Origin: Nostoc sp. CHAB 5836
Lineage (GTDB): Bacteria > Cyanobacteriota > Cyanobacteriia > Cyanobacteriales > Nostocaceae
Direction: 5' to 3'
Assembly (NCBI RefSeq): GCF_020829445.1
Contig: NZ_JAIVFV010000006.1
Span: 25,005-89,004 of the forward strand
DNA: 64,000 nt
The first letter of the stretch is position 1, and the number at the start of each line of letters is the position of its first letter. The position numbers and the translations under genes are program-made. Below, in pieces: positions 1-8,943 of the stretch. The notes below the pieces were generated by a model. It did no database searches. It was not told where the DNA came from and was given only the letters and a program-made list of their open reading frames with translations.

Positions 1-1015
1 ATATTGTGTCAATTCGACATTCAAGTGTATGTTGTTGATAACATAGTTCGTGTCCTTTTTGAGCAATATTTTCAGTTAATTCAGCATTGTAAATCAGATA
101 ATCGATATTATTAAGTAAATCCTCTGGGTTGTCAGCGTCATAGTAGACAATATTTTCCCAATTTTTAAATAGAGCATTAGATTGTACACCCAAAATTTCA
201 TTTTGAAGCAACAAGCCACCACATGCCATTATTTCAAATGGACGAGATGTTAACGTCTGCGAATTTGATGGCAAGTTCAAAAGTATTTTATAAGAACTAA
301 GTTCTTTGACATACTCTTGCAAAATCTCAATTTGCTGCTTTGAGTCATTGAGATTACTAGAAAAAATATCTATATTTTTAGATTGGCCTAATACTTCTAT
401 CAGCTTTTGCCGCTGCTTATAACTATTTTCAGTAAAGTAACGGGGCGCATTACCTCTAAATAATGCACGGTTTAATCTTTCTGAAAATTTCTGATGACTT
501 CTCAAGTATTCAGTGTCAATAGCAAATGGTAGAAAAATTACAGGTAAAGATATACCTACTTGCTTTTGTAAAAAGTCAAGATCAGGTTCATGATGGCAAA
601 TTAAAGCATCCACACAAGGAACTATATTTGTAATCGCTTGGTGCATTTGGTACTGCCATGTACGAGTGTTTTGTACAACTTCTGCTGAGTAACACTCTTG
701 AAGTAGTGCTATTTTAATTGTTTGAGATTGATGCCATCTTTCTTGCCATTTAATAGTTTTATGTAGTGGTTGAGAATGCCAGTCAAAACCAGGCATTAAT
801 ATAATGTCTGCTTGTGGATTTTTGAGATATTCAAACAAGCCATCGTCATGTATTGGTTCTTCTGCTCCCCATCCTGCAATAGGTGTAAACACACGGTTCA
901 ACAAGCCTTCTCTCTCTAAAACATTTACCCAACCATGAGAACAAGACCATCCATGAATTCCTGTTGCTTGTAAAACCACATCTATGTGTAGATTATCATA
1001 TCGATAATTGTTCAT
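1..1015 (-). CDS. Glycosyltransferase, group 1/CgeB-like (3' end outside window)
   Basis: The frame opens with an ATG at 1015 and stays open to the window edge, about 338 codons, so the C-terminus is missing. The N-terminus contains a Rossmann-like stretch (GIHGWSCSHGW), then PGFDWHSQPLH, and an ICHHEPDL segment. The later part has the ending typical of group 1 glycosyltransferases: SRPFEIMACGGLLL followed by a conserved acidic stretch (YYDADNPEDLL). These proteins transfer sugars from nucleotide-sugar donors in the cytoplasm. It lies 87 bp downstream of the large GT2 gene on the same strand, so a shared glycan or glycoprotein pathway is likely. Acceptor and sugar cannot be read from the sequence. 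The call as a GT-B glycosyltransferase is fairly secure; the subfamily is an inference. Confidence 0.75.
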   Translation of the reverse strand, partial: MNNYRYDNLHIDVVLQATGIHGWSCSHGWVNVLEREGLLNRVFTPIAGWGAEEPIHDDGLFEYLKNPQADIILMPGFDWHSQPLHKTIKWQERWHQSQTIKIALLQECYSAEVVQNTRTWQYQMHQAITNIVPCVDALICHHEPDLDFLQKQVGISLPVIFLPFAIDTEYLRSHQKFSERLNRALFRGNAPRYFTENSYKQRQKLIEVLGQSKNIDIFSSNLNDSKQQIEILQEYVKELSSYKILLNLPSNSQTLTSRPFEIMACGGLLLQNEILGVQSNALFKNWENIVYYDADNPEDLLNNIDYLIYNAELTENIAQKGHELCYQQHTLECRIDTI

Positions 1016-1102
1016 AATTAATCTCTCGATTCAGCTTAATTATTCTTAGATTGACTAATGCTTTAAATAGCTAGTTTAATATTTCAATTTTTCTTAACCT
1101 AG

Positions 1103-4045
1103 CTATAGATTAAATTGATCTAAAAGAAAATTTTTTAATTCTTGAACCTCTAACGCAAAAATCTTATCAGCCCCTACTTTGGTTATTATTTTTTCGTCTT
1201 GGCTTGACAAAATAATCCGTGCATGTAGTTTTTCTAAAATAACTTTCGATTGCCTTTCACTAAGATTACTTATCAAAGAAATTACTGGGTCGTGGTCTGT
1301 AATATCTAAATCACCTTGCTGGACTAAATTGAAAGTAACGTCAGATATAATAAAATTTGCGTCTTCATCAGAAGTACTGCTATTATATATTAACAGACAT
1401 ATATCAGAGCAATTATTGTTATTAATAACTGTTTTAATTATGTAAGTTAAATCTTCGTAGAGTAATTCTTCGGGTTGCTCCCAGTCGGGGAAAATAATTA
1501 AGTTAATGTCTTTGAAATTAAATTCTTCATATAAATCACCTTCATCTTTTTTAGAAACGCAAGCAACAAGCTGCTGTTTTTCAGTGGACAGTAAAAACGA
1601 GCCAAATAAATGTAGTAAAGGATTAGCTTCAGATATGGTTAATAAAGACGCTAGTGAAGCCATTACTTGAGAAGAGTTGCTGCACTTTAGCCCCTCTCGA
1701 ATTAGAGCAATAGCAGCAGCTATATCTTGATTATCTAGCATCTGCCTTGCTCTACTCAAAGCATCAAATGCATAATACTCCCTAGCTTTGGCAGATAAAT
1801 CAGCAGCAGTTTTTTCAGGTAAATAGAATTGGGAAATGTCTATAGCCTTACGCGTATCAGCAATATTTGTACCAGTTACGTTCAATCTAGAGGACTCTGA
1901 AGCAGAATGTAAACGGAAACATGCTAAAATTTGAGGCTCATACCAAATTGGGTAGTGTGCCGCGATTCGTTTCCACATCTCCCAATCAGCAGCAGAACCT
2001 GCTTCTGAACAAAATCCTCCTAATTCTTCATAGGTACTGCGCCTGACTACAATAGCGGGAAATTGAACGCGTTGCATTGTAGCGATTAACTCTAGCCAGT
2101 TAGAAAGGATACCGGATGTCTCCCTTTCTAGCAGAGACAAAAATAGCCAATTACTATTTTTATCTATATAACTGTGGCGGCAAAATGCTGCTCCAATACT
2201 AGTTTCTTTTTCTAAACTTGCTTGTAAACGATTATAAAACCCAGGCATGACTATATCATCTTGGTGTAATATATGAACCCAATAACCACGCGCACGTTGG
2301 ATACAAGCATTCCAATTACCAATTAAGCCTAGATTTTTAGGTTGTCGATAAAAATCAACCCTGCCTTTACCTACCAGGTGAACAATTTCCTCTACATTAC
2401 CTTCCGTAGAACAATCATCAACAACCTCGATTTGCATTAGCTCTGATGTTGGTGCTTGCTCTAGTACACTTTTTAGAGTGTGTTCTAAATATTTTATGTT
2501 GTTATATGCAGGAATCATTACAGACCACAATGGTCTATCAATCTCTGTAATTAATTTAGGGACAGATGAATAATCAATACGTTTAAAAGTTGAACTTTTC
2601 TCTACAAAACTACTGTCAACTTGTATTATTGAACTTGCTGTCTGAGCTACCTGCAACTGCCAGCTAAGTTGTTGTATTTGTTGATGTAGAGCTTGACTTA
2701 ACTGTTTATAAAATTGTAATTCTGCAAAGGTTGCCTGACGAACGTTCTCTTGAGACTTTGAATGTTGTCTATACTCTAGGATTGGAAATGGTACTCGTAA
2801 TGCATTCCATCCTGCCTTTACAATTCGTAAGAAAAGATTATAGTCCTCAGGTAAATTTGCCTGATCGATATAACCTCCAACTTCATCAAATGCTTGTCGC
2901 CTGTACATGGAAGAGCCATGTATAAAGTTAGCTTTTGTTAATAATTCGTGTTTGGCAGTATCATTGAAATCTGGAAAGTTAACTATAAAAAAACTATCCC
3001 CTTTGATAGAGCCGCGCTGATGTTCTGGGAAAGAATCGTATACTACCTTAGCTCTAGAACCAAACAAGGCAAAATCAGAGTAAACTATTGCTACATCCGA
3101 ATATTCATCCAGAACAAGTGAAGTTTTTTCAATAAAATCACTTCTATATCTGTTATCAGCACCCAAAAATGTAATGTAATCTGAGTTAGTTAAGCTTATA
3201 GCTTTATTAAAGTGTTTTACAATGCCAAGATTTTCCTGATTTCTATTAACTTTAATTAGATGAGGATATTTACTACGATAAAATTCAGCTATTTCATATG
3301 TATTATCTTCAGATGCATCATCTGTAATGAGGATTTCATCAGGCATTCTAGTCTGACGTAATACTGACTCTATTGCCTCAACTAGGAATGAACCATAGTT
3401 ATATGATGCAATAATAACACTGATGGTAGCCTTCTTAAATATAGTTTCATTAGTTACAGTTATCCGATTCAAACAATAAATATTTGTATCATTACCTTGA
3501 TGACAAGATAATGCTCCTCTAAACCTTTTCTTAACCTCTTCAACAACTATTTGATTAAAGTTTCCATAGGGATAAGCAAACCAATTAAACCCTTTTGGAT
3601 CTAATTTTTTCAAAACAAGGGGAACTTCCAATTCAAATATTATCTTTGAAATATCTTTCTCTTCTGTGAGATCTGGATGTGACTTGGTGTGCCATTGCAA
3701 TCTACCATTCATATTAACCAGTAGCTCTAATTCCTCTAAAGTAACAAATTTGGATAAAGGTTCTGGCTGGTCAAAAGAATTATCTATGCCAATGTAATCA
3801 CTTGATATAAACAATTCAAATCGATAGTTAAAATTGCGTAGTATAGGGACTGCGTAATCTAAAATATTTTTGTAAATTCCATCAAATGTAATGACAACCT
3901 GATTGGGATCTTTGGGATTATATTCATCTAAATAAACGACCTTTCTATATCTTAATTCGAGCATTTGTCTGTAGAATTCATCAACAAATACCCACCACAT
4001 CGTCTGGCTATCTAAAAAAACTTTGTGATACATTAAAATAGTCAT
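1103..4045 (-). CDS. Deacetylase-like domain fused to two GT2 glycosyltransferase domains
   Basis: A 980-residue cytoplasmic protein. Residues about 1-200 resemble a NodB-type polysaccharide deacetylase (ILMYHKV near the start, VVITFDG at about 50-56, HTKSHPDLT at about 118-126, FAYPYG at about 158). The usual FDDG metal-binding pair reads FDG, so this domain may be inactive. Two GT-A/GT2 domains follow, at about 208-430 (SVIIASYNYGSFL, DDASEDNT, DNRYRSDF) and about 505-720 (SVMIPAYNNIKYL, DDCST, HQDDIVMPGF). The last 220 residues match nothing I recognise. Its start overlaps the stop of the upstream methyltransferase by 4 bp, implying translational coupling. A role in building an O-antigen, exopolysaccharide or glycosylated surface protein is inferred from the domains and neighbours. 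Confidence 0.85.
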   Translation of the reverse strand: MTILMYHKVFLDSQTMWWVFVDEFYRQMLELRYRKVVYLDEYNPKDPNQVVITFDGIYKNILDYAVPILRNFNYRFELFISSDYIGIDNSFDQPEPLSKFVTLEELELLVNMNGRLQWHTKSHPDLTEEKDISKIIFELEVPLVLKKLDPKGFNWFAYPYGNFNQIVVEEVKKRFRGALSCHQGNDTNIYCLNRITVTNETIFKKATISVIIASYNYGSFLVEAIESVLRQTRMPDEILITDDASEDNTYEIAEFYRSKYPHLIKVNRNQENLGIVKHFNKAISLTNSDYITFLGADNRYRSDFIEKTSLVLDEYSDVAIVYSDFALFGSRAKVVYDSFPEHQRGSIKGDSFFIVNFPDFNDTAKHELLTKANFIHGSSMYRRQAFDEVGGYIDQANLPEDYNLFLRIVKAGWNALRVPFPILEYRQHSKSQENVRQATFAELQFYKQLSQALHQQIQQLSWQLQVAQTASSIIQVDSSFVEKSSTFKRIDYSSVPKLITEIDRPLWSVMIPAYNNIKYLEHTLKSVLEQAPTSELMQIEVVDDCSTEGNVEEIVHLVGKGRVDFYRQPKNLGLIGNWNACIQRARGYWVHILHQDDIVMPGFYNRLQASLEKETSIGAAFCRHSYIDKNSNWLFLSLLERETSGILSNWLELIATMQRVQFPAIVVRRSTYEELGGFCSEAGSAADWEMWKRIAAHYPIWYEPQILACFRLHSASESSRLNVTGTNIADTRKAIDISQFYLPEKTAADLSAKAREYYAFDALSRARQMLDNQDIAAAIALIREGLKCSNSSQVMASLASLLTISEANPLLHLFGSFLLSTEKQQLVACVSKKDEGDLYEEFNFKDINLIIFPDWEQPEELLYEDLTYIIKTVINNNNCSDICLLIYNSSTSDEDANFIISDVTFNLVQQGDLDITDHDPVISLISNLSERQSKVILEKLHARIILSSQDEKIITKVGADKIFALEVQELKNFLLDQFNL

Positions 4046-4569
4046 TTTATATAAATCTCCAATCTTTGAGTGTATTGTCTGTATTCAAATAAGTAGTATT
4101 CAAGCATTAAATAAGGAAAACGAGCTTTATACCACTCATCAATATGAGAGCATATAAGAATACCATTATCTACAATTAGTTGATCTAGAAGTAGATAAAT
4201 GAGATTATGCGATTTACCAATATACTGAGAGTATAAAACACCTGTTATAACTATTAAATCATATTTTTCTTTTGTCTTTTGAGGAATATCAAAAATGGAA
4301 GATTGAATAAATTTAAGTTTACTAGTTTCGTAGGTTTTTGCTTGATGTATGGCATTAAATGAGATATCTACTCCCAGTACATTTTCCCCAGGTAAATCTC
4401 TTGTAATAAAACCATGTCCAGAACCTATATCAAGAACATTCTTATAATCTCTATGAGGAATTTCACTCAATATTATCTCTTTCCGTTTGTTGTCATCTGG
4501 AGTAGTTTCATACTGCCAGGGGTCAAACTGGTCATAAAAAATATCTATTTCCTTAATTGTTTGTAGCAT
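4042..4569 (-). CDS. Class I SAM-dependent methyltransferase
   Basis: A 175-residue protein with the class I methyltransferase SAM-binding motif I (VLDIGSGHGF, about residues 41-50), followed by the acidic motif II (VLGVDIS) and a motif near YDLIVITGVLY. The fold appears complete but short. The N-terminal DQFDPWQYET stretch is typical of methyltransferases in glycan or natural-product clusters, some annotated as NodS-like. It overlaps the large GT2 gene by 4 bp (ATGA) and is probably co-transcribed with it, so a sugar or glycolipid acceptor is the simplest guess. The substrate cannot be deduced. Confidence 0.8.
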   Translation of the reverse strand: MLQTIKEIDIFYDQFDPWQYETTPDDNKRKEIILSEIPHRDYKNVLDIGSGHGFITRDLPGENVLGVDISFNAIHQAKTYETSKLKFIQSSIFDIPQKTKEKYDLIVITGVLYSQYIGKSHNLIYLLLDQLIVDNGILICSHIDEWYKARFPYLMLEYYLFEYRQYTQRLEIYIK

Positions 4570-4618
4570 TATCTTATTGTTTCACTCATTTAGGTAAAAA
4601 AATCACAAACAAATACCT

Positions 4619-4957
4619 TTAATAAGGCTTATAGAAATTGAATAACCTAAAATAGACTTGATTATTTAACTGCTTAATATTATCTCCCAAAAATTTTCTA
4701 ACAATAGTTAATAAACGTGTATCTGTGCGGATAGCATTTAAGTACTTATTAATCAAAAAATGCCAAAAAATCAAAGTTGGAAACTGATGCTTACCGACTT
4801 TTTTACTTTCCAGGGCTTTATGAGGATAAGCTATATTTTCATGAATTTTTGCTAAGGACATGAAGGCGGCTGCCCTCATAAAATTTACCTGTTCCTGGTT
4901 AAAAACTTGTGGGATAATTGCCACACCATTTTTGTTATAATCCTCCTTGACATTCAC
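4619..4957 (-). pseudogene. N-terminal remnant of a phytanoyl-CoA dioxygenase (PhyH)-like gene
   Basis: The 112 residues resemble the start of PhyH-type Fe(II)/2-oxoglutarate dioxygenases: an opening DYNKNGVAIIPQVFNQEQV is the usual 'Y-x-x-x-G-hydrophobic' entry, followed by a helical region. PhyH proteins run to roughly 250-300 residues and carry an HxD...H iron triad in the second half. Here translation stops after FNFYKPY, before any such motif, and only about 50 bp separate it from the next gene. I read it as a 3'-truncated gene left inside the glycan cluster. A small independent protein cannot be excluded. Confidence 0.55.
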
Positions 4958-4982
4958 ACTATTTGTACCAAAATTACTAGTC

Positions 4983-5372
4983 TTATTTTTCCTCTTGCTT
5001 CTTAATCTGCTCTAATACAACTTTGTAATCTTGCCGATCAGGATGTAACCTCACTAGCTTCTCTAAAAGTTCCATAGCACCCTTGGTATCCTTCAATTTC
5101 AACCGCACCAAAGACAGTTTCTCTAAAGCAAGTTGGTTTTCTGGTTCCCGTTGTAAAACCAGCTCGTAACCTCGCACCTGTTGCTGTAATACTGACTCAG
5201 CAGAAGGAGACGCGATCGCTGACTTAGGTTGGCTAGCCTGTTGGATTGCTGGAATTACTGCAAACACCGTAGAACCAACAAAGGACACTAACGACACTAT
5301 CGTTACAATCTTTTGTCGCCGTTCAATCTGCTTCTTACGGGTAATTACGTATTCTTCCCCGGAACCAGCCAT
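4983..5372 (-). CDS. Membrane-anchored tetratricopeptide-repeat protein
   Basis: A 129-residue protein with a basic cytoplasmic start ([12 protein letters not shown]), one membrane segment at about residues 22-42 ([20 protein letters not shown]), a polar linker and about two TPR-like helical pairs ([23 protein letters not shown] and a second unit starting [15 protein letters not shown]). It would be anchored in the inner membrane with the TPR face outside the cytoplasm, or the reverse; topology is not determined. TPRs bind other proteins, and no partner is visible. It ends 25 bp upstream of the PhyH-like remnant and may be first in that transcription unit. Confidence 0.7.
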   Translation of the reverse strand: MAGSGEEYVITRKKQIERRQKIVTIVSLVSFVGSTVFAVIPAIQQASQPKSAIASPSAESVLQQQVRGYELVLQREPENQLALEKLSLVRLKLKDTKGAMELLEKLVRLHPDRQDYKVVLEQIKKQEEK

Positions 5373-6419
5373 ACCTCACATACTTGCTGTGGTAAATACT
5401 TAGGTATCAGCAAGCCTCCCGTTCTGAGGATACCCATCTGCCCAACAGAAACTAACATCTTCGCTAGAAATTTTTTACACAAACTTCAAATGCTAACTCT
5501 CAAGACAAGGGAACTTTATGGTAAGCCCATGCTGTACCGACAATTTTGCCGTGCGATCGCCCCGATAATTTCAAAGCCAAACCCTCTCCTACCCCTAAAC
5601 AGAGCCAACCCTCCAGATATGATTATTCTCTGAGTGAAATATTAAAGTTATATAAAGATTTGCAATTAATTTGCCTAACGCTAGATGTTTGCGATATTCT
5701 AAATAACGTTTAAAGAAACAGAAACAGTAGACATTTCTACTAAATTGCAAATTTTCCTGTCAGTCAAAAACTTTCAAACTAGCCCACATCCTAATGGGTT
5801 ACTCAACAACCACACATATTTTTCGTGATTCAAACAAATAGTAGTCTTTAAAAAAAACACAGTCGGGCAGGACACCCACCTGACCATAACCTGGCCTAGC
5901 AGGAAACAATTGGAGTACTGCTTCATAAGTTCTGGAAAGATAATTTTTGCCAAAAGCCTACACCATATTGCTTGCAACCTGTGTATGAGTGTTATTGCAA
6001 CTTCTGTGATGACTAATTATTTTGCTCGGCGTCCACAAGAGATATCTTACAAAAGATACTGTTGCACTCTTGTGTAAAAATGTTGAGGGTTAAAATAAAA
6101 AAGAAGACGGGAAAGGTTAAAGGTTGAAGGGGAAACATAACCATCCCTTACCCCTTCATTCCTTAACCCTTTCCCCAGAACCTTTGCCTGACTTCTGCAA
6201 AAAGTTTAAGGACTACTTGGTGGAATTGGAATTTTGTGGTGGTAATTACCGTACAAAAGCGAATTTACCAGTAATTTAGTAGAGTTTGTTATGGTATAGT
6301 AAGGAAGTTAAGACTAGCTTTACCAAAATTACACCACTCTACGACCCAGCAACAATTGCAGAATGGGAAGCAGTTTTAATTAAGCATTTACCAACAAATA
6401 TCTCAATTCAATCGAGGTT
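5373..6419. other. About 1 kb without a supported gene
   Basis: AT-rich sequence between the TPR gene and the DUF4327 gene. A 67-codon minus-strand frame (5774-5977) has no recognisable features. At 6099-6180 there is a short low-complexity stretch in which purine-rich and pyrimidine-rich halves mirror each other (GAAGGGGAAA... and TACCCCTTCATTCC), able to fold into a hairpin. I see no RNA gene or clear promoter. Confidence 0.5.
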
Positions 6420-6638
6420 ATGACTCAGCAAGTGATTCACCCAATGGTGAAATTGCAGCGCAACGTGCAATCACTCATAGAATCGAATATTATCAAGCCA
6501 AGCGATAGCATCTGGAAAATCGCTTTGCTCTACGGTAATGAATGGCAGCACTGGAAACAGGAACTGCTCGACTTCGGATTTAGTATGCAAGATCCAGTTA
6601 GTGAATTGCTAGCTGTAGAAACTTGGGATGAGGAGTAG
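6420..6638 (+). CDS. DUF4327 family small cyanobacterial protein
   Basis: A 72-residue soluble protein beginning MTQQVIHPMVKLQRNV and containing the conserved SIWKIALLYG, WKQELLDFGFSMQDP and SELLA segments that I associate with the cyanobacterial DUF4327 family. Length matches that family. No catalytic motif is visible and the function is unknown. It stands alone between repeat-rich sequence on both sides. Confidence 0.65.
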   Translation: MTQQVIHPMVKLQRNVQSLIESNIIKPSDSIWKIALLYGNEWQHWKQELLDFGFSMQDPVSELLAVETWDEE

Positions 6639-6741
6639 TAGTCTGTCAAGTTTCAATTGATGGGTAAGTAAGTTCGTAGTAAGGACTTTAGTCCTTATTT
6701 TCTAAGCACCCTTTGTGCTGACTACAAACCCTCAAAACTAC

Positions 6742-6890
6742 GGCTATTTCATTCTCATCTAGCCCGCCTCAGAATGAATTCTGAGTCCAACAGCGAAACT
6801 CGTCTAAAGACGACTGAGAAAAGGTTACAGTCCGTTAAAACGGACTTTAGCTATAAGAGAGGAACTTCAGTTCCGGGTGGTTTATGTCCA
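6742..6890. repeat. Triple-hairpin MITE-like repeat, copy 1
   Basis: About 150 bp closely matching 56421-56570. It contains three successive short hairpins: CGTCtaaaGACG, AGTCCGTTaaAACGGACT and GGAACTtcAGTTCC. The left terminus GGCTATTTCATTCT matches the terminal inverted repeat of the 56 kb copy; the right terminus is missing here and is replaced by another repeat (see 6889-6920). Confidence 0.75.
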
Positions 6891-6920
6891 ATACGGTTCA
6901 CTTAAGGCTAAAACTCTTTT
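6889..6920 (+). repeat. Fragment of the 'ACCCAATACAGTTCAG' dispersed repeat
   Basis: The segment CAATACGGTTCACTTAAGGC followed by TAAAACTCTTT matches longer copies at 21629-21690 (same strand) and 29700-29766 (opposite strand). It abuts the right side of the triple-hairpin repeat. Confidence 0.6.
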
Positions 6921-6924
6921 TCGG

Positions 6925-7373
6925 TTCAATCGTTTTTGGATGGAACGAGGGGCAAAAAGACAGCGCTAACATCGGCAAGAAAAATAATCACTCATTTTAT
7001 TCAGATACCAACAGCTAAACTCAAAGGACGTATCGCCCAACTATGCGAACAATACGGCATTGAATTTGTTGAAACAGAAGAAAGTTATACTTCTAAGACA
7101 TCATTTCTCGATAATGATGTTCTGCCTACAATCGGTGAAAAACCCGACGGGTGGAAAAGTAGCGGAACTCGGATAACAAGAGGTCAATTTCAAACCTCAA
7201 CTGGAATCAAAATAAATGCAGACTGCAATGGGGCAGTCAATATAATCAGAAAAGTAGCTGCGATATTTAAGTTTGACTTAAGTGGAGTAGGTAGAGGCAT
7301 TTTAAGTATGCCTAAGAAAGTCTACTTGTGGACTCTTCAGAAATCCCCGCGTCTTCAGACCGGGGAAGCTTAA
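6925..7373 (+). pseudogene. 3' fragment of an IS200/IS605-type tnpB, frameshifted
   Basis: The end of a TnpB (RNA-guided nuclease, RuvC-like) gene. One frame reads VFGWNEGQKDSANIGKKN up to about 6998. The next frame continues with FIQIPTAKLKGRIAQLCEQYG, the RuvC glutamate region ETEESYTSKTSF, and the final aspartate motif NADCNGAVNIIRK, so a single-base shift near 6998 divides it. The N-terminal two-thirds of a roughly 400-residue protein, including the first RuvC aspartate, is absent. The 3' end runs into CCCCGCGTCTTCAGACCGGG (7346-7365), the hairpin typical of an IS605-type right end. There is no tnpA. It is not expected to be active. Confidence 0.8.
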
Positions 7374-7380
7374 CTACTCC

Positions 7381-8655
7381 CTAAACTTGGCAAGCAGCTA
7401 AGGCCGGAGCTAATTCCTTTGCAGTTTGATAGCGATCGCGCGGCAATGGTTCTGTAACGCGATCAATCACATCTCTTAATTGGGAACTAATAGTAGGAAC
7501 TTTTGCCACATCAAACCTGAAGTTTCGTCCTCGTTGGCGGTAATACTTGAAAGGATTTTCGCCTGTGAGCAGAAAAATCAGCGTTGGCCCAATTGCATAC
7601 AAATCAGATTGAGTCAAAGGTTGTCCGCGTTCTTGTTCAGGAGCGCAGTAACCTTCTGCACCAATTCGAGTACCGGGCGCTGTGCCAATTTCCTTAACTG
7701 CGCCAAAATCTAGCACTACTATGCGATTTACTGAACTTCGCACCATTAAGTTGGCGGGTTTAATGTCGCGGTGAATCAGTGGAGGTTCTTGGCTATGAAG
7801 ATAGTCTAAGATATTGCAGGTTTGGATCATCCAAGCGATCGCTTGGTTTGGTGTCACTGGGCCAGTGGTATAGACACGTTTCTCTAAATCTTCTCCGTGG
7901 ATTAGTTCCATTGCCAAGTATTTCTTGCCGTCTTCTACAAAGAAATCGTAATATTTGGGAATTCCAGGATGGTTAAGAGATTTGAGAGTGTACGCCTCCC
8001 GCTCAAATAACTCTTGAGCTTTGGCAATTCTCACCATATCAGCATTCATTTCCTTCAACACCAGCAGTTGTGAGATACCCGCAATCTGAGCAGCCGCATC
8101 CCAAGCGAGATAAGTAGTACCCATACCTCCCTGTCCGAGAGTTCGCAACACCTGATAATGGCGAATTGTCTGTTGCACTGAGAGAGGTTGACCGCAGTGG
8201 ATACAAAATAGATTGTTCGGGGAATTGCCTTCGTGTGTGCAAGTAGAGGATGAATTTGCTCTACCTTGGGCTGAGTAGAGCGTCTGGGCGGCGTTTTCTT
8301 CTGTCCCTTGCATTTGCAAACCGGTTTCCAGTACTGTTATATCCTGAAGTTGGAATTGCAGTATTGGCCCTCCCTGTGCCAGTTGCAAAAGGGAGTTATC
8401 TGGTAACAGACTCTGAATTACCAGGATACCGTTGAGAAAAGTCCCATTTGTACCCTGACTAGTCAGTTGCCAAGCACCGCCATTGTTAGGGGAACCGACT
8501 TGTCTAAGTTCTAGATGATGCCGCGAAACTAAACTATCAGTTAAAACAACGTGATTATCTGCCGCTCGACCAATCCGAATTATGGAAGAGTTCTCAAAGC
8601 ACCACTGCTGGAGGGGCGTTTTCTTTTGCGGTTCTAACAGGGTCAGACTAACCAC
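7381..8655 (-). CDS. FHA / zinc-ribbon / Ser-Thr protein kinase
   Basis: A 424-residue eukaryotic-type kinase. Residues about 15-100 form a forkhead-associated phosphothreonine-binding domain (RIGR 27-30, SRHH 44-47, NGTFLNG 70-76). Residues 139-154 carry a small zinc ribbon (C139, H141, C151, C154). The kinase domain occupies about 165-420: glycine loop GQGGMG 174-179, lysine 201 (VLKEM), HRDIKPAN 295-302, DFG 316-318 and APE 338-340, all intact, so it should be active. No membrane segment follows, so it is probably cytoplasmic. It lies next to a PP2C phosphatase on the same strand (288 bp apart). The two probably act on a shared phospho-signalling circuit, an inference from position. Confidence 0.93.
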   Translation of the reverse strand: MVSLTLLEPQKKTPLQQWCFENSSIIRIGRAADNHVVLTDSLVSRHHLELRQVGSPNNGGAWQLTSQGTNGTFLNGILVIQSLLPDNSLLQLAQGGPILQFQLQDITVLETGLQMQGTEENAAQTLYSAQGRANSSSTCTHEGNSPNNLFCIHCGQPLSVQQTIRHYQVLRTLGQGGMGTTYLAWDAAAQIAGISQLLVLKEMNADMVRIAKAQELFEREAYTLKSLNHPGIPKYYDFFVEDGKKYLAMELIHGEDLEKRVYTTGPVTPNQAIAWMIQTCNILDYLHSQEPPLIHRDIKPANLMVRSSVNRIVVLDFGAVKEIGTAPGTRIGAEGYCAPEQERGQPLTQSDLYAIGPTLIFLLTGENPFKYYRQRGRNFRFDVAKVPTISSQLRDVIDRVTEPLPRDRYQTAKELAPALAACQV

Positions 8656-8659
8656 AATG

Positions 8660-8943
8660 TAACCTAAAAGGTAAGAGGAACAGGGAGTGGGGAGTGCGCA
8701 GTGGGGAGTGGGGAGTGCGGAGTGGGGAGTGCAACTTATTCTTAAAACCCCACTTCCATTCCTCTCCCCGTTTCGGGGAGAGGCTTTGATTCTTGCTCCC
8801 CAACGCTACAAGGGTTGGGGTTGGGGGTTAGGTTTGAGAGTAAAGTTGCACATGGCGTAAAGTAGATATTAGGAAAATTATTTCTCACTCCTGATGCCCG
8901 ATTACCGATTCTCAATTCTCCATTGCCCATGCCCCATTTATTT
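8660..8943. repeat. STRR tract plus GC-rich dispersed repeat
   Basis: At 8680-8732 a tandem series of GGGGAGT/GCGGAGT heptamers, a classic STRR of heterocystous cyanobacteria. At 8741-8870 a dispersed repeat with the hairpin CCTCTCCCCGTTTCGGGGAG, related to sequence at 11041-11080 and 27125-27200. It separates the phosphatase and kinase genes; no gene is supported. Confidence 0.65.

Noticed and set aside
5774..5977. 67-codon minus-strand gene
   Set aside because: No SD, no recognisable domain, and unusual composition for this genome.
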